NCBI GenBank assembly: GCA_021815835.1
Contig: JAKAZN010000048.1
Coordinates: forward strand, 1 to 8,635
DNA length: 8,635 nt
Direction of reading: 5' to 3'
DNA from: Pseudomonadota bacterium
GTDB taxonomy: Bacteria > Pseudomonadota > Alphaproteobacteria > Acetobacterales > Acetobacteraceae
In this document: positions 1-5,663 of the stretch, in pieces
Layout of the letters: each line of letters begins with the position of its first letter
How positions within the stretch are numbered: the stretch's first letter is position 1
Made by a program: the position numbers and the translations under genes
The notes under the pieces: model-generated
Databases searched by the model: none
Seen by the model: only the letters and a program-made list of their open reading frames with translations
What the model was told of the DNA's origin: nothing

Positions 1-10
1 GGCACGCCCA

Positions 11-16
11 TATAAT
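11..16 (+). promoter_or_regulatory. Possible -10 box upstream of the parvulin gene
   Basis: A perfect TATAAT hexamer lies in a locally AT-rich patch about 95 bases before the chosen ATG of the parvulin gene. The matching -35 position would fall outside the left edge, so only half of the promoter can be judged. The rest of 17-102 is an untranslated leader with a C-rich run and no other recognisable element. Confidence 0.3.
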
Positions 17-102
17 TCCGATATCGCACCGAAAAGACCCCCCTTCCCCACGATCTTGCCGCTCCGCCGGGCCTTCGGCATAGTCCGCCGCCTTTTCCAG
101 TC

Positions 103-107
103 AGGAG
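103..107 (+). promoter_or_regulatory. Shine-Dalgarno that fixes the parvulin start
   Basis: AGGAG sits 5 bases before the ATG at 113. The same frame is open further upstream from a TTG at 56, but that start has no ribosome binding site and would put charged residues ahead of the signal peptide. The ATG at 113 is therefore preferred. Confidence 0.75.
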
Positions 108-112
108 CGACG

Positions 113-994
113 ATGCCTGTTCGATCCGGGGTTCTGCCCCGCCTGTCCGCCGCCGGTCTCGCGTGCATCCTCTGTTGGCCGCTCGCTTCCCGGGCCGCGA
201 CGCCGGCCCAGGCCGCCGATCCCGTGGCCGCGACCGTCGATGGCAAGCCCATCCGCCTCAGCGACGTGCAAGCCGAGGCCGCGCGCCTGCCGCCCAATCT
301 GCAGGCGCTGCCGCCGGCGACGCTCTATCCGATGCTGCTGACCCGCATGATCGACGCGCGCGCCCTGGTGCTCGCCGCGCGGCGGCAGAAATTGCAGGAT
401 ACCAAGGCGGTGAAGGCGCAGATCGCGCTCGCCACCGACCAGGTGCTGGAGAACGCGCTGCTGTCGAAGGAGGTGAAGCCGCAGATCACCGAGGCGGCGA
501 TTCATGCCCTGTACGACAAGACCATCGCCGGCAAGCCGGGGGCGGAGGAGGTCCATGCCCGCCACATCCTGGTGCCCACCAAGGAGCAGGCGGAGAAGAT
601 CATCGCCGAGCTGAACAAGGGCGGCGATTTCGCCGCGCTGGCAAAGAAATACAGCAAGGACCCGGGTGCCGCGGATGGCGGCGATCTCGGCTTCTTCAAG
701 AAGACCGACATGGTGCCGGCCTTCGCCGATGCGGCCTTCGCGCTGAAGCCCGGGACCTACACCAAGACCCCGGTGCACACGCAGTTCGGTTGGCATGTGA
801 TCCAGGTGCTGGCCCGCCGCCAGGCACCGCCGCCGACCTTCGCCGAAGCCGCCCCGAAACTGCGCCAGAAGGTGCTGCGCGCGGCGGTGGAGAAGGCGAT
901 CGCCCAGGCCCGCGCGGGCGTGAAGGTGCAGACCTTCCCGAAGGCGCTCCCCGCCGCCACGCCCGCCGCCCCGGCCGCCCCGGCCGCAAAATAA
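113..994 (+). CDS. Periplasmic parvulin-type peptidyl-prolyl cis-trans isomerase
   Basis: This 293-residue protein should catalyse cis-trans isomerisation of proline peptide bonds in exported proteins, as PpiC/SurA/PrsA-type folding helpers do. Residues 1 to about 34 look like a Sec signal peptide: a short basic start, a hydrophobic stretch at about 11-25, then small residues with possible cleavage after ASRA or AQA. There is no convincing lipobox, so it is probably soluble in the periplasm. An N-terminal helical segment (about 36-140) resembles the SurA-type chaperone region. The rotamase domain follows at about 145-236 with the family landmarks VHARHILV, a GGDLGFF turn (189-195) and FGWHVI near its end, including His149, His151 and His228. 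The C-terminus is a low-complexity Ala/Pro tail. The gene has its own ribosome binding site and runs convergently into the molybdenum-subunit gene with 4 bp between the stops. The fold and location are clear; client proteins are unknown. Confidence 0.92.
   Translation: MPVRSGVLPRLSAAGLACILCWPLASRAATPAQAADPVAATVDGKPIRLSDVQAEAARLPPNLQALPPATLYPMLLTRMIDARALVLAARRQKLQDTKAVKAQIALATDQVLENALLSKEVKPQITEAAIHALYDKTIAGKPGAEEVHARHILVPTKEQAEKIIAELNKGGDFAALAKKYSKDPGAADGGDLGFFKKTDMVPAFADAAFALKPGTYTKTPVHTQFGWHVIQVLARRQAPPPTFAEAAPKLRQKVLRAAVEKAIAQARAGVKVQTFPKALPAATPAAPAAPAAK
965..987 (+). repeat. Short 9-bp tandem repeat coding for an AAP tail
   Basis: The unit GCCGCCCCG occurs twice in tandem, followed by a partial third copy, and encodes the Ala-Ala-Pro repeats at the C-terminus of the parvulin. 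It is likely a small expansion in a disordered tail and may vary in copy number between strains. Confidence 0.6.
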
Positions 995-998
995 CCGT

Positions 999-3344
999 TC
1001 AGCCCCGCAACGCCGCCCAGACCCGCTCCGCCGTGACGGGCTGGTCGGCGATGCGGCCCCCGATCTGTCCCAGCGCGTCGTTCACCGCGTTCATCACCGC
1101 CCCCACCGCGCCCAGCACGCCGCCCTCGGCCATCCCCTTGATCCCGGCAAGCGTATGCGGCGACGGCGTGTTCATGTGGATCAGCGCGATCTCCGGCATG
1201 TCGGACGCCCGGATCAGCGCGTAATCCATGAAGCTGCCGCTCACGAACTGTCCGTCGGCGCCATAGGAAGCGCGCTCCATCAGCACGCCGGAAAGCCCGA
1301 GCGCGATCGCCCCCTCGGTCTGTCCCGCGACCACGATCGGGTTGATGACCCGCCCGGCATCCTCGGCGGCGAGGTAGCGCAGGATGCGGACCTCCCCGGT
1401 TTCGCGGTCGAGCTCCACCAGGCAGACATGGGCCGAATTGCTGAAGGTGATCGGCGGCGGGTCCCAGGCGGCGATCGCGTGCAGGCCCGGTTCCATCCCC
1501 GCCGGCAGGCGCAGCGGGTCGAGATGGGCGCGCCGGGCGATCTCGGGCAGGCGGAGGCCGGTCGGCTCCCAGCCCGCGGCGCCGGCGCGCAGCACCGCGC
1601 CGTCGTGCAAGGTAATGCCCTCGGCGCTGTTCAGCCCCAGCATGTCGGCCGCGATCAGCAGCACCTTGGCGCGCAGCCGCTGCCCGGCCAAATAGAGCGC
1701 GCTGCCCCCCGCCGTGCCGCCGCGCGCCCCGCGGCTGCCCATCCCGTAGGGGGCCACGTCGGAATCGCCGAGCTGCATCCGCACATCGTCCACCGCGGCG
1801 CCCAGCCCGGCGGCGACGGTCTGCGCGAGCGAGGTTTCGTACCCCTGGCCGGACCCCATCAGCCCGCAGCTTGCCAGCACCGCGCCCGAGGGTTCGATCC
1901 GCACGCTCGCCGCCTCGTGCCCCGATCCCGGCACCCCGGCGGCGCGGAAGAACGCGGACCCATAGGTGGTGCTTTCCAGCACCGCGCAGAGGCCGATCCC
2001 GATCAGCCGCCCCTCCGCCAGGGCGGCGCGCTGGGCGGCGCGCGCGGCCTCGTAGTCCAGCGCCGCGACCGCCGCCTCCAGGGTCTCGCGCGGGGTGATC
2101 GCATCGAGCGTCTGGCCCGCGGCACTGACATAGGGAAGCTGCGCGGCGGTCAGCATGTTGCGCCGCCGCAACGCCAGCGGATCGAGGCCGAGTTCGCGCG
2201 CGATGGCGTCGATCGTCCCCTCGGTCACCCAGGAGACGATCGCCATCGGCGCGCGCATCGGCCCCGAGGGACATTTATGCGTGAGCCAGACCCGCACTTC
2301 GGTGCCGAGCTCGGCGATCCGATACGGCCCCGGCAGGTTCAGCGTGATCATCCGCGCCATGTAATTGGCGGGAAAGAAGCACCAGGCGCCGAAATCCTGA
2401 TCCAGCACGACATCGAGGCCAAGGACGGTGCCCTCCGCCGTCACCGCGGCACGCACGACCACCTGGTCCTCGCGCGCATGCAGGCTGGCGGCCAGGTTTT
2501 CCGCCCGGCTCTCGCGCCAGCGCACCGGCCGGGCGAGCAGCCGCGCCGCCGCCGCGCAGGCCAGTTCTTCCCGCATCAGCACGATCTTCTGGCCGAACCC
2601 GCCACCCATGTCGGGCGCGCGGATCGTCACCTGCCATTCGGCGAGGCCAAGCCGCGCGGCGAGCGCGGTGCGATACGGATGCGGCGCCTGGGTGCCGACC
2701 AGCATCGTCAGATGCTCCTGCCCCGCATCCCAGAGCGCGATGCAGCCGCGCGGCTCCATCGGCACATGCGTCTGCCGGTGCTGGGAGAACCGCGCGGTGA
2801 CGATGCGCGAGGCGGCGGCGAAGGCGGCGGCCAGGCCGGGCGTCGCGTGATGCTGGTGGGAGACGAGGTTGGACGGCAAGCTCGGATCGACCAACGGCGC
2901 GCCCGGACGGGCGGCCGCTTCGATGGACGCGACCGCCTCGGTGGCCTCCCAGGCGACCGCGACCAGCTCGGCCGCCTCCTCGGCCGCGACGCGGGTTTCC
3001 GCGATCACGATCGCCACCGGATCGCCCACCATCCGCACGGCATCGGTCGGCATCGGCGGCATCTCGACCGGATGCAGCCCCTCGGTGGGCGGGGCGAGGC
3101 GCAGTGGCGTGGCCAGCCGGGCGAGATCGGCGCCGGTCAGCACCGCAACGACCCCCGGCGCGGCGCGCGCCGCCGCCGTATCGATCCCCGCGATCCGCGC
3201 CGCCCCGTGCGGGCTGCGCGCGAAGGCCGCGTGCAGCGCGCCGGACACGGCGATGTCGTCGTGGAAGCGCCCGAGGCCGCGCAGCAGACGCGGGTCCTCC
3301 CGTCGGGGGAGCGCCCGGCCGATCGGGGAGGGAAGCTCGTCCAT
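999..3344 (-). CDS. Xanthine dehydrogenase/CoxL-family molybdopterin-binding catalytic subunit
   Basis: At 781 residues this matches the large subunit of molybdenum hydroxylases (aldehyde, xanthine or CO dehydrogenase type), which hydroxylate a substrate carbon using water and pass electrons to FeS and FAD partners. Residues about 20-125 form the Ald_Xan_dh_C-type domain, starting from the typical GRALPRREDPRLLRG opening. Two molybdopterin domains follow, with MGGGFGQK at 246-253, GSGQG at 497-501, GSRGARGGTAGG near 536-547 and the cofactor-proximal acidic motif MAEGG (Glu740). The active-site loop at 361-366 reads GPMRAP, not the AYRCSFR signature of true form I CO dehydrogenases, so CO oxidation is unlikely. 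GGAGG lies 5 bases before the ATG. It follows ilvE by 24 bp and is probably cotranscribed. The CoxM-like FAD and CoxS-like 2Fe-2S subunits and Mo-cofactor maturation genes are not here, so it must borrow partners from elsewhere or differ in mechanism. The substrate cannot be told from sequence. Confidence 0.9.
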   Translation of the reverse strand: MDELPSPIGRALPRREDPRLLRGLGRFHDDIAVSGALHAAFARSPHGAARIAGIDTAAARAAPGVVAVLTGADLARLATPLRLAPPTEGLHPVEMPPMPTDAVRMVGDPVAIVIAETRVAAEEAAELVAVAWEATEAVASIEAAARPGAPLVDPSLPSNLVSHQHHATPGLAAAFAAASRIVTARFSQHRQTHVPMEPRGCIALWDAGQEHLTMLVGTQAPHPYRTALAARLGLAEWQVTIRAPDMGGGFGQKIVLMREELACAAAARLLARPVRWRESRAENLAASLHAREDQVVVRAAVTAEGTVLGLDVVLDQDFGAWCFFPANYMARMITLNLPGPYRIAELGTEVRVWLTHKCPSGPMRAPMAIVSWVTEGTIDAIARELGLDPLALRRRNMLTAAQLPYVSAAGQTLDAITPRETLEAAVAALDYEAARAAQRAALAEGRLIGIGLCAVLESTTYGSAFFRAAGVPGSGHEAASVRIEPSGAVLASCGLMGSGQGYETSLAQTVAAGLGAAVDDVRMQLGDSDVAPYGMGSRGARGGTAGGSALYLAGQRLRAKVLLIAADMLGLNSAEGITLHDGAVLRAGAAGWEPTGLRLPEIARRAHLDPLRLPAGMEPGLHAIAAWDPPPITFSNSAHVCLVELDRETGEVRILRYLAAEDAGRVINPIVVAGQTEGAIALGLSGVLMERASYGADGQFVSGSFMDYALIRASDMPEIALIHMNTPSPHTLAGIKGMAEGGVLGAVGAVMNAVNDALGQIGGRIADQPVTAERVWAALRG

Positions 3345-3368
3345 GCGCGCCTCCGGCGCGGTCGCGGT

Positions 3369-4268
3369 TCAGCCGATCACGCGGGCGACCTCGGCCGGAT
3401 CCTTCCGCACCAGCGCCTCGTAATCCTTCATCAGGGTCTCGCTGATCCGCCCCGGCGTGAAGCTGAGCTTGTCGATCGCGCGGACCGGCGTGACTTCCGC
3501 CGCCGTGCCGACCAGGAACGCCTCGGTCGCGTGGGCGAGCTCCTCGGGACGGATCGCGCGCTCCACCACCTTCATCTGCCGGTGCCGCGCCAGCGCCATC
3601 ACCGAGCGCCGCGTGATCCCGTCCAGGAAGCAATCGGGCGTCGGCGTGTGCACCTCGCCGTCGAAGACGAAGAAGATGTTGGCCCCGGTCGATTCCGCCA
3701 CCAGGCCGCGCCAGTCGAGCATCAGCGCGTCGGCATTGCCCTCGGCCTCGGCCTTGTGCTTCGAGAGGGTGCCGATCATGTAGAGGCCGGTGGCCTTCGC
3801 CGCGGTCGGCGCGGTTTCCGGCGACGGGCGCTTCCATTCGGCCATGCCGAGGCGGATGCCCGACATCCGGTCGGCGCCGAAATAGCTCGGCCATTCCCAG
3901 GTGGCGATCGCCAGATGGATCTTCGTGTGTTGCGCCGAGACCGCCAGCATCTCCGTGCCGCGCCAGGCGATCGGGCGCACATAGGCCTCGGTCAGGTTGT
4001 TGGCGCGCAGGGTCTCGACGCAGGCGGCGTCGATCTGCTCGGCCGTGTAGGGGATCTCGAAGCCCAGGATGCGCCCCGAATTGATCAGCCGGTCGGTATG
4101 CGCGCGCAGGCGGAAGATATGCCCCGCATAGGCCCGTTCGCCTTCGAACACGGCCGAGGCATAATGCAGCCCATGCGACAGGACGTGCATCTTCGCCTCC
4201 CGCCAGGGAACGAGGGCGCCATCCCACCAGATGAAGCCGTCACGATCGTCGAACGGAACCAGCGCCAT
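3369..4268 (-). CDS. ilvE: Branched-chain amino acid aminotransferase
   Basis: This fold-type IV PLP enzyme (299 residues from the chosen ATG) transfers amino groups between glutamate and the keto acids of leucine, isoleucine and valine, in the cytoplasm. It starts with the family-typical MALVPFDDRDGFIWWDG, followed by the SAVFEGERAY segment. The PLP-binding lysine is Lys158 in TAAKATG. Further landmarks are AESTGANIFF (191-200), the GITRRSV phosphate-binding turn (217-223) and GTAAEVTPV (254-262) near the C-terminus. Length and all key motifs are intact. An in-frame TTG lies 18 bases upstream, but ATG at 4268 is favoured because GGAGG stands 9 bases before it and homologues begin at this point. 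It is first in a two-gene minus-strand unit with the molybdenum-hydroxylase gene and diverges from the marR operon, so the shared gap probably controls both. D-amino acid or aminodeoxychorismate lyase activity is less likely given the IlvE-type N-terminus. Confidence 0.93.
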   Translation of the reverse strand: MALVPFDDRDGFIWWDGALVPWREAKMHVLSHGLHYASAVFEGERAYAGHIFRLRAHTDRLINSGRILGFEIPYTAEQIDAACVETLRANNLTEAYVRPIAWRGTEMLAVSAQHTKIHLAIATWEWPSYFGADRMSGIRLGMAEWKRPSPETAPTAAKATGLYMIGTLSKHKAEAEGNADALMLDWRGLVAESTGANIFFVFDGEVHTPTPDCFLDGITRRSVMALARHRQMKVVERAIRPEELAHATEAFLVGTAAEVTPVRAIDKLSFTPGRISETLMKDYEALVRKDPAEVARVIG

Positions 4269-4277
4269 GGGACCTAC

Positions 4278-4282
4278 CCTCC
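4278..4282 (-). promoter_or_regulatory. Shine-Dalgarno that fixes the ilvE start
   Basis: GGAGG on the minus strand stands 9 bases before the ATG at 4268. It lies inside the reading frame that would begin at the upstream TTG (4286), which argues against that longer start. Confidence 0.6.
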
Positions 4283-4288
4283 GCAATA

Positions 4289-4318
4289 TTGTTGCTCTGG
4301 ACGGCCCTTAGGTATAAT
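4289..4318 (+). promoter_or_regulatory. Candidate promoter for the marR-regulator-kinase operon
   Basis: A perfect TATAAT (4313-4318) stands in the divergent gap, with weak -35 candidates TTGTTG (4289-4294, spacer 18) or TTGCTC (4292-4297, spacer 15). The strong -10 combined with a poor -35 is what one expects of a promoter under regulator control. Transcription would start near 4325. Confidence 0.45.
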
Positions 4319-4321
4319 ACC
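4311..4321. promoter_or_regulatory. Perfect 11-bp palindrome over the -10 region, operator candidate
   Basis: GGTAT-A-ATACC is a perfect inverted repeat with a single central base, covering the -10 of the marR promoter and the proposed -10 of ilvE. MarR-family dimers typically bind such palindromes next to or over their own promoter. That MarR autoregulates here and also controls ilvE is inference. Phosphorylated OmpR-type regulators normally bind direct repeats, so they fit this site less well. Confidence 0.35.
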
Positions 4322-4337
4322 CGGTCATATACGTCAA
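4311..4337 (-). promoter_or_regulatory. Candidate ilvE promoter on the minus strand
   Basis: On the minus strand TTGACG (4332-4337), a 5/6 match to the -35 consensus, is followed after 15 bases by TATACC (4311-4316), a 4/6 match to the -10. The spacing is short, so this is tentative. The -10 overlaps that of the opposing promoter, so the two promoters may exclude one another. Confidence 0.3.
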
Positions 4338-4348
4338 TAAGACTGACG
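4332..4348. promoter_or_regulatory. Second small inverted repeat in the divergent gap
   Basis: CGTCA and TGACG form 5-bp arms around a 7-base AT-rich centre, downstream of the proposed start point of the marR operon and over the proposed -35 of ilvE. It could be a second operator half or a weak hairpin in the leader. The arms are short enough to occur by chance. Confidence 0.22.
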
Positions 4349-4355
4349 GAAAACG

Positions 4356-4360
4356 AAGGA
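4356..4360 (+). promoter_or_regulatory. Ribosome binding site 60 bases before marR
   Basis: AAGGA is the best ribosome binding site in the leader, yet it is far from the marR ATG at 4420. It sits 9 bases before an ATG at 4370 and directly against an ATG at 4361, both in a different frame from marR. The marR ATG itself has only a weak GCGGGT-like sequence before it. Confidence 0.45.
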
Positions 4361-4369
4361 ATGCCTGCC

Positions 4370-4423
4370 ATGCCCCGTCCGAAGGGCGCCGCCGCCCGAT
4401 CCGCCAGCGGGTCCCGGCCATGA
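4370..4423 (+). CDS. Possible 17-codon leader ORF overlapping the marR start
   Basis: The frame encodes MPRPKGAAARSASGSRP, or three more residues if it starts at ATG 4361. Its stop TGA overlaps the marR start in an ATGA junction. It has the strong AAGGA site that marR lacks, so ribosomes could load here and restart on marR. The peptide is basic and of low complexity, with no recognisable motif and no run of a single amino acid that would suggest attenuation. It may instead be a chance frame. Ribosome profiling or conservation of the overlap in relatives would decide. Confidence 0.3.
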   Translation: MPRPKGAAARSASGSRP

Positions 4424-4965
4424 GCGCGGCCCAGCGCCCCCCCCCGCCGGCGGACGGCAATCCCCTTCCCGCCGCCGGTGCCGGCCTGTTGTTCCTGCGG
4501 GAAGAGGAAATCCGCCTCGCCCAGGATCTGATGTTCTTCGCCTATCGCGATTTCACCAACGCCGCGGACCAGATCCTGACCGAGCTCGGGCTCGGCCGCG
4601 CGCATCACCGCGCGCTGCATTATATCGGCCGCAATCCCGCCATCACCGTCTCCGACCTGCTGGCGATCCTGCGCATCACGAAACAAAGCCTCGCGCGCGT
4701 GCTGAGCGAGCTGGTCGCCCGCGGCCTGGTGGCGCAATGCCCCGGCAGCGCCGACCGGCGCCAGCGCCTGCTCTCGCTCACCGAGTCCGGCGGCGCGCTG
4801 GAACGCCGCCTGTTCGAGCGTCAGCGCGACCGGCTGGCCGCGGCCTATCGCCAGGCCGGCGGGCCGGCGGTCGATGGCTTCCGCCGCGTGATGCGCGAGA
4901 TCATGGACGAAACCGCGCGCGCCTATCTCGACCGCAGCAAACCCCGGACCGTCCCGCCGCCGTGA
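4420..4965 (+). CDS. MarR-family winged-helix transcriptional regulator (PetP-like)
   Basis: This 181-residue cytoplasmic DNA-binding protein has the MarR layout: N-terminal dimerisation helices (about 27-70, including MFFAYRDFTNAADQILTELG), a helix-turn-helix (about 73-102) with recognition helix TKQSLARVLSELVARG, a basic wing carrying ADRRQRLLSLTESG (111-124), and C-terminal helices to about 170. The first 25 residues are Pro/Ala-rich and probably disordered. Such regulators usually act as dimers on palindromic operators, often near their own promoter. The next gene, an OmpR-type response regulator, starts inside its stop codon (GTGA), so the two are made together. This MarR-plus-OmpR pairing resembles petP-petR of Rhodobacter capsulatus, where the genes lie near the cytochrome bc1 operon; that comparison is from memory of the families. 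No ligand-binding residues can be assigned. The start is moderately sure: ATG 4420 is the only ATG in frame near the N-terminus, and a TTG at 4489 is a weaker alternative. Confidence 0.88.
   Translation: MSAAQRPPPPADGNPLPAAGAGLLFLREEEIRLAQDLMFFAYRDFTNAADQILTELGLGRAHHRALHYIGRNPAITVSDLLAILRITKQSLARVLSELVARGLVAQCPGSADRRQRLLSLTESGGALERRLFERQRDRLAAAYRQAGGPAVDGFRRVMREIMDETARAYLDRSKPRTVPPP
4437..4445 (+). repeat. Run of nine C bases at codons 6-9 of marR
   Basis: Nine consecutive C bases encode part of an Arg-Pro-Pro-Pro-Pro stretch in the disordered N-terminus of the MarR protein. The run is long enough for slipped-strand mispairing or for a sequencing length error. Losing one C leads to a TGA at 4529-4531. 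Gaining one C puts the ribosome in the frame of the downstream response regulator, which stays open to 5663. Confidence 0.7.
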
Positions 4966-5663
4966 ACGAGGAGCCGCACATCCTGGTCGTCGATGACGAC
5001 GCACGGCTGCGCGCGCTGCTCTCGCGCTATCTCGGCGAACGCGGCTTTCGCGTCACCACCGCGGGCAATGCCGCCGAGGCGCGCGCCCAGTTGCGCTCGG
5101 TCAGTCCCGATCTGATGGTGCTCGACGTGATGATGCCGGGCGAGAACGGCCTCGATCTCACCGCCGCGTTGCGTGCCGAGCGGCATGCCGACCTGCCGGT
5201 GCTGCTGCTGACCGCGCGCGGCGCGCCGGAGGATCGGATCGCCGGGTTCGAGGCGGGCGCGGACGATTATCTCGGCAAGCCGTTCGAGCCGCTGGAACTC
5301 GTGCTGCGCATCCGCGCCATGCTGCGCCGCGCCGCGCCACCCGCGCCGCCCGATCCGGCCGCGACGCCGATCCGGCTCGGCCCGCTGATCTTCGATCCCG
5401 CCCGGATCGAGCTGCGCGGACCGGGCGGGATGGTGCGGCTGACCGGGGGCGAGGCCGCGCTGCTCGCCGCCCTGGCCCGCCTGCCGAACGAGGTGCTGTC
5501 GCGCGAGGCGATCGCCGCGGCGCTCGGCATGGACGATTCGGGGGAACGCGCGATCGACGTGCAGGTGACGCGGCTGCGGCGCAAGATCGAGCCCGACCAG
5601 CGCGAACCGCGCTTCCTCCATACCGTGCGCGGCCGCGGCTACATGCTGAAACCGGGCGCCTGA
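4962..5663 (+). CDS. OmpR-like two-component response regulator (PetR-like)
   Basis: This 233-residue phosphorylation-dependent transcription factor has a receiver domain (about 5-120) followed by a short Pro/Ala linker and an OmpR/PhoB winged-helix domain (about 138-231). All receiver residues are present: acidic Asp11/Asp12, phosphoacceptor Asp55 in LMVLD, Thr84 and Lys106 in GADDYLGKPFEP. The effector domain ends in the familiar IDVQVTRLRRKIE and TVRGRGYMLKPG. The opening HILVVDDDARLRALLSRYL is very close to E. coli OmpR, and the LLLTARG to KPFEP stretch is also typical of PetR. I chose the GTG at 4962, which overlaps the marR stop and gives the canonical N-terminus. It has no ribosome binding site, so translation is probably coupled to marR. 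The frame is open far upstream of this start, which is a shadow of marR. Its partner kinase is encoded directly downstream. The regulon is unknown; the divergent gap and ilvE are obvious candidates. Confidence 0.94.
   Translation: MNEEPHILVVDDDARLRALLSRYLGERGFRVTTAGNAAEARAQLRSVSPDLMVLDVMMPGENGLDLTAALRAERHADLPVLLLTARGAPEDRIAGFEAGADDYLGKPFEPLELVLRIRAMLRRAAPPAPPDPAATPIRLGPLIFDPARIELRGPGGMVRLTGGEAALLAALARLPNEVLSREAIAAALGMDDSGERAIDVQVTRLRRKIEPDQREPRFLHTVRGRGYMLKPGA

Noticed and set aside
56..112. A longer parvulin starting at TTG 56.
   Set aside because: There is no ribosome binding site before it, and the extension would bury the signal peptide; ATG 113 has AGGAG at the right distance.
113..175. 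A lipoprotein signal in the parvulin, because of Cys18 and Cys21.
   Set aside because: The residues before either Cys do not form a lipobox (no Leu at -3 with small residues at -1), so an ordinary signal peptide fits better.
999..3344. Carbon monoxide dehydrogenase (CoxL) activity for the large molybdenum subunit.
   Set aside because: The AYRCSFR active-site loop of form I enzymes is absent (GPMRAP is found instead), and the medium and small subunits are not adjacent.
757..4227. Two long minus-strand frames (757-2274 and 2275-4227) that overlap the molybdenum-subunit and ilvE genes.
   Set aside because: Both overlap real genes out of frame, run across gene boundaries and encode low-complexity Arg/Gly/Ala sequence.
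1155..4340. A 3.2-kb open frame on the plus strand, antisense to the molybdenum-subunit and ilvE genes, long enough for about 1,060 residues.
   Set aside because: The predicted product is extremely rich in Arg, Gly, His and Ala with no recognisable domain, and it crosses two clearly real genes on the other strand. It is the usual open shadow frame of high-GC coding DNA.
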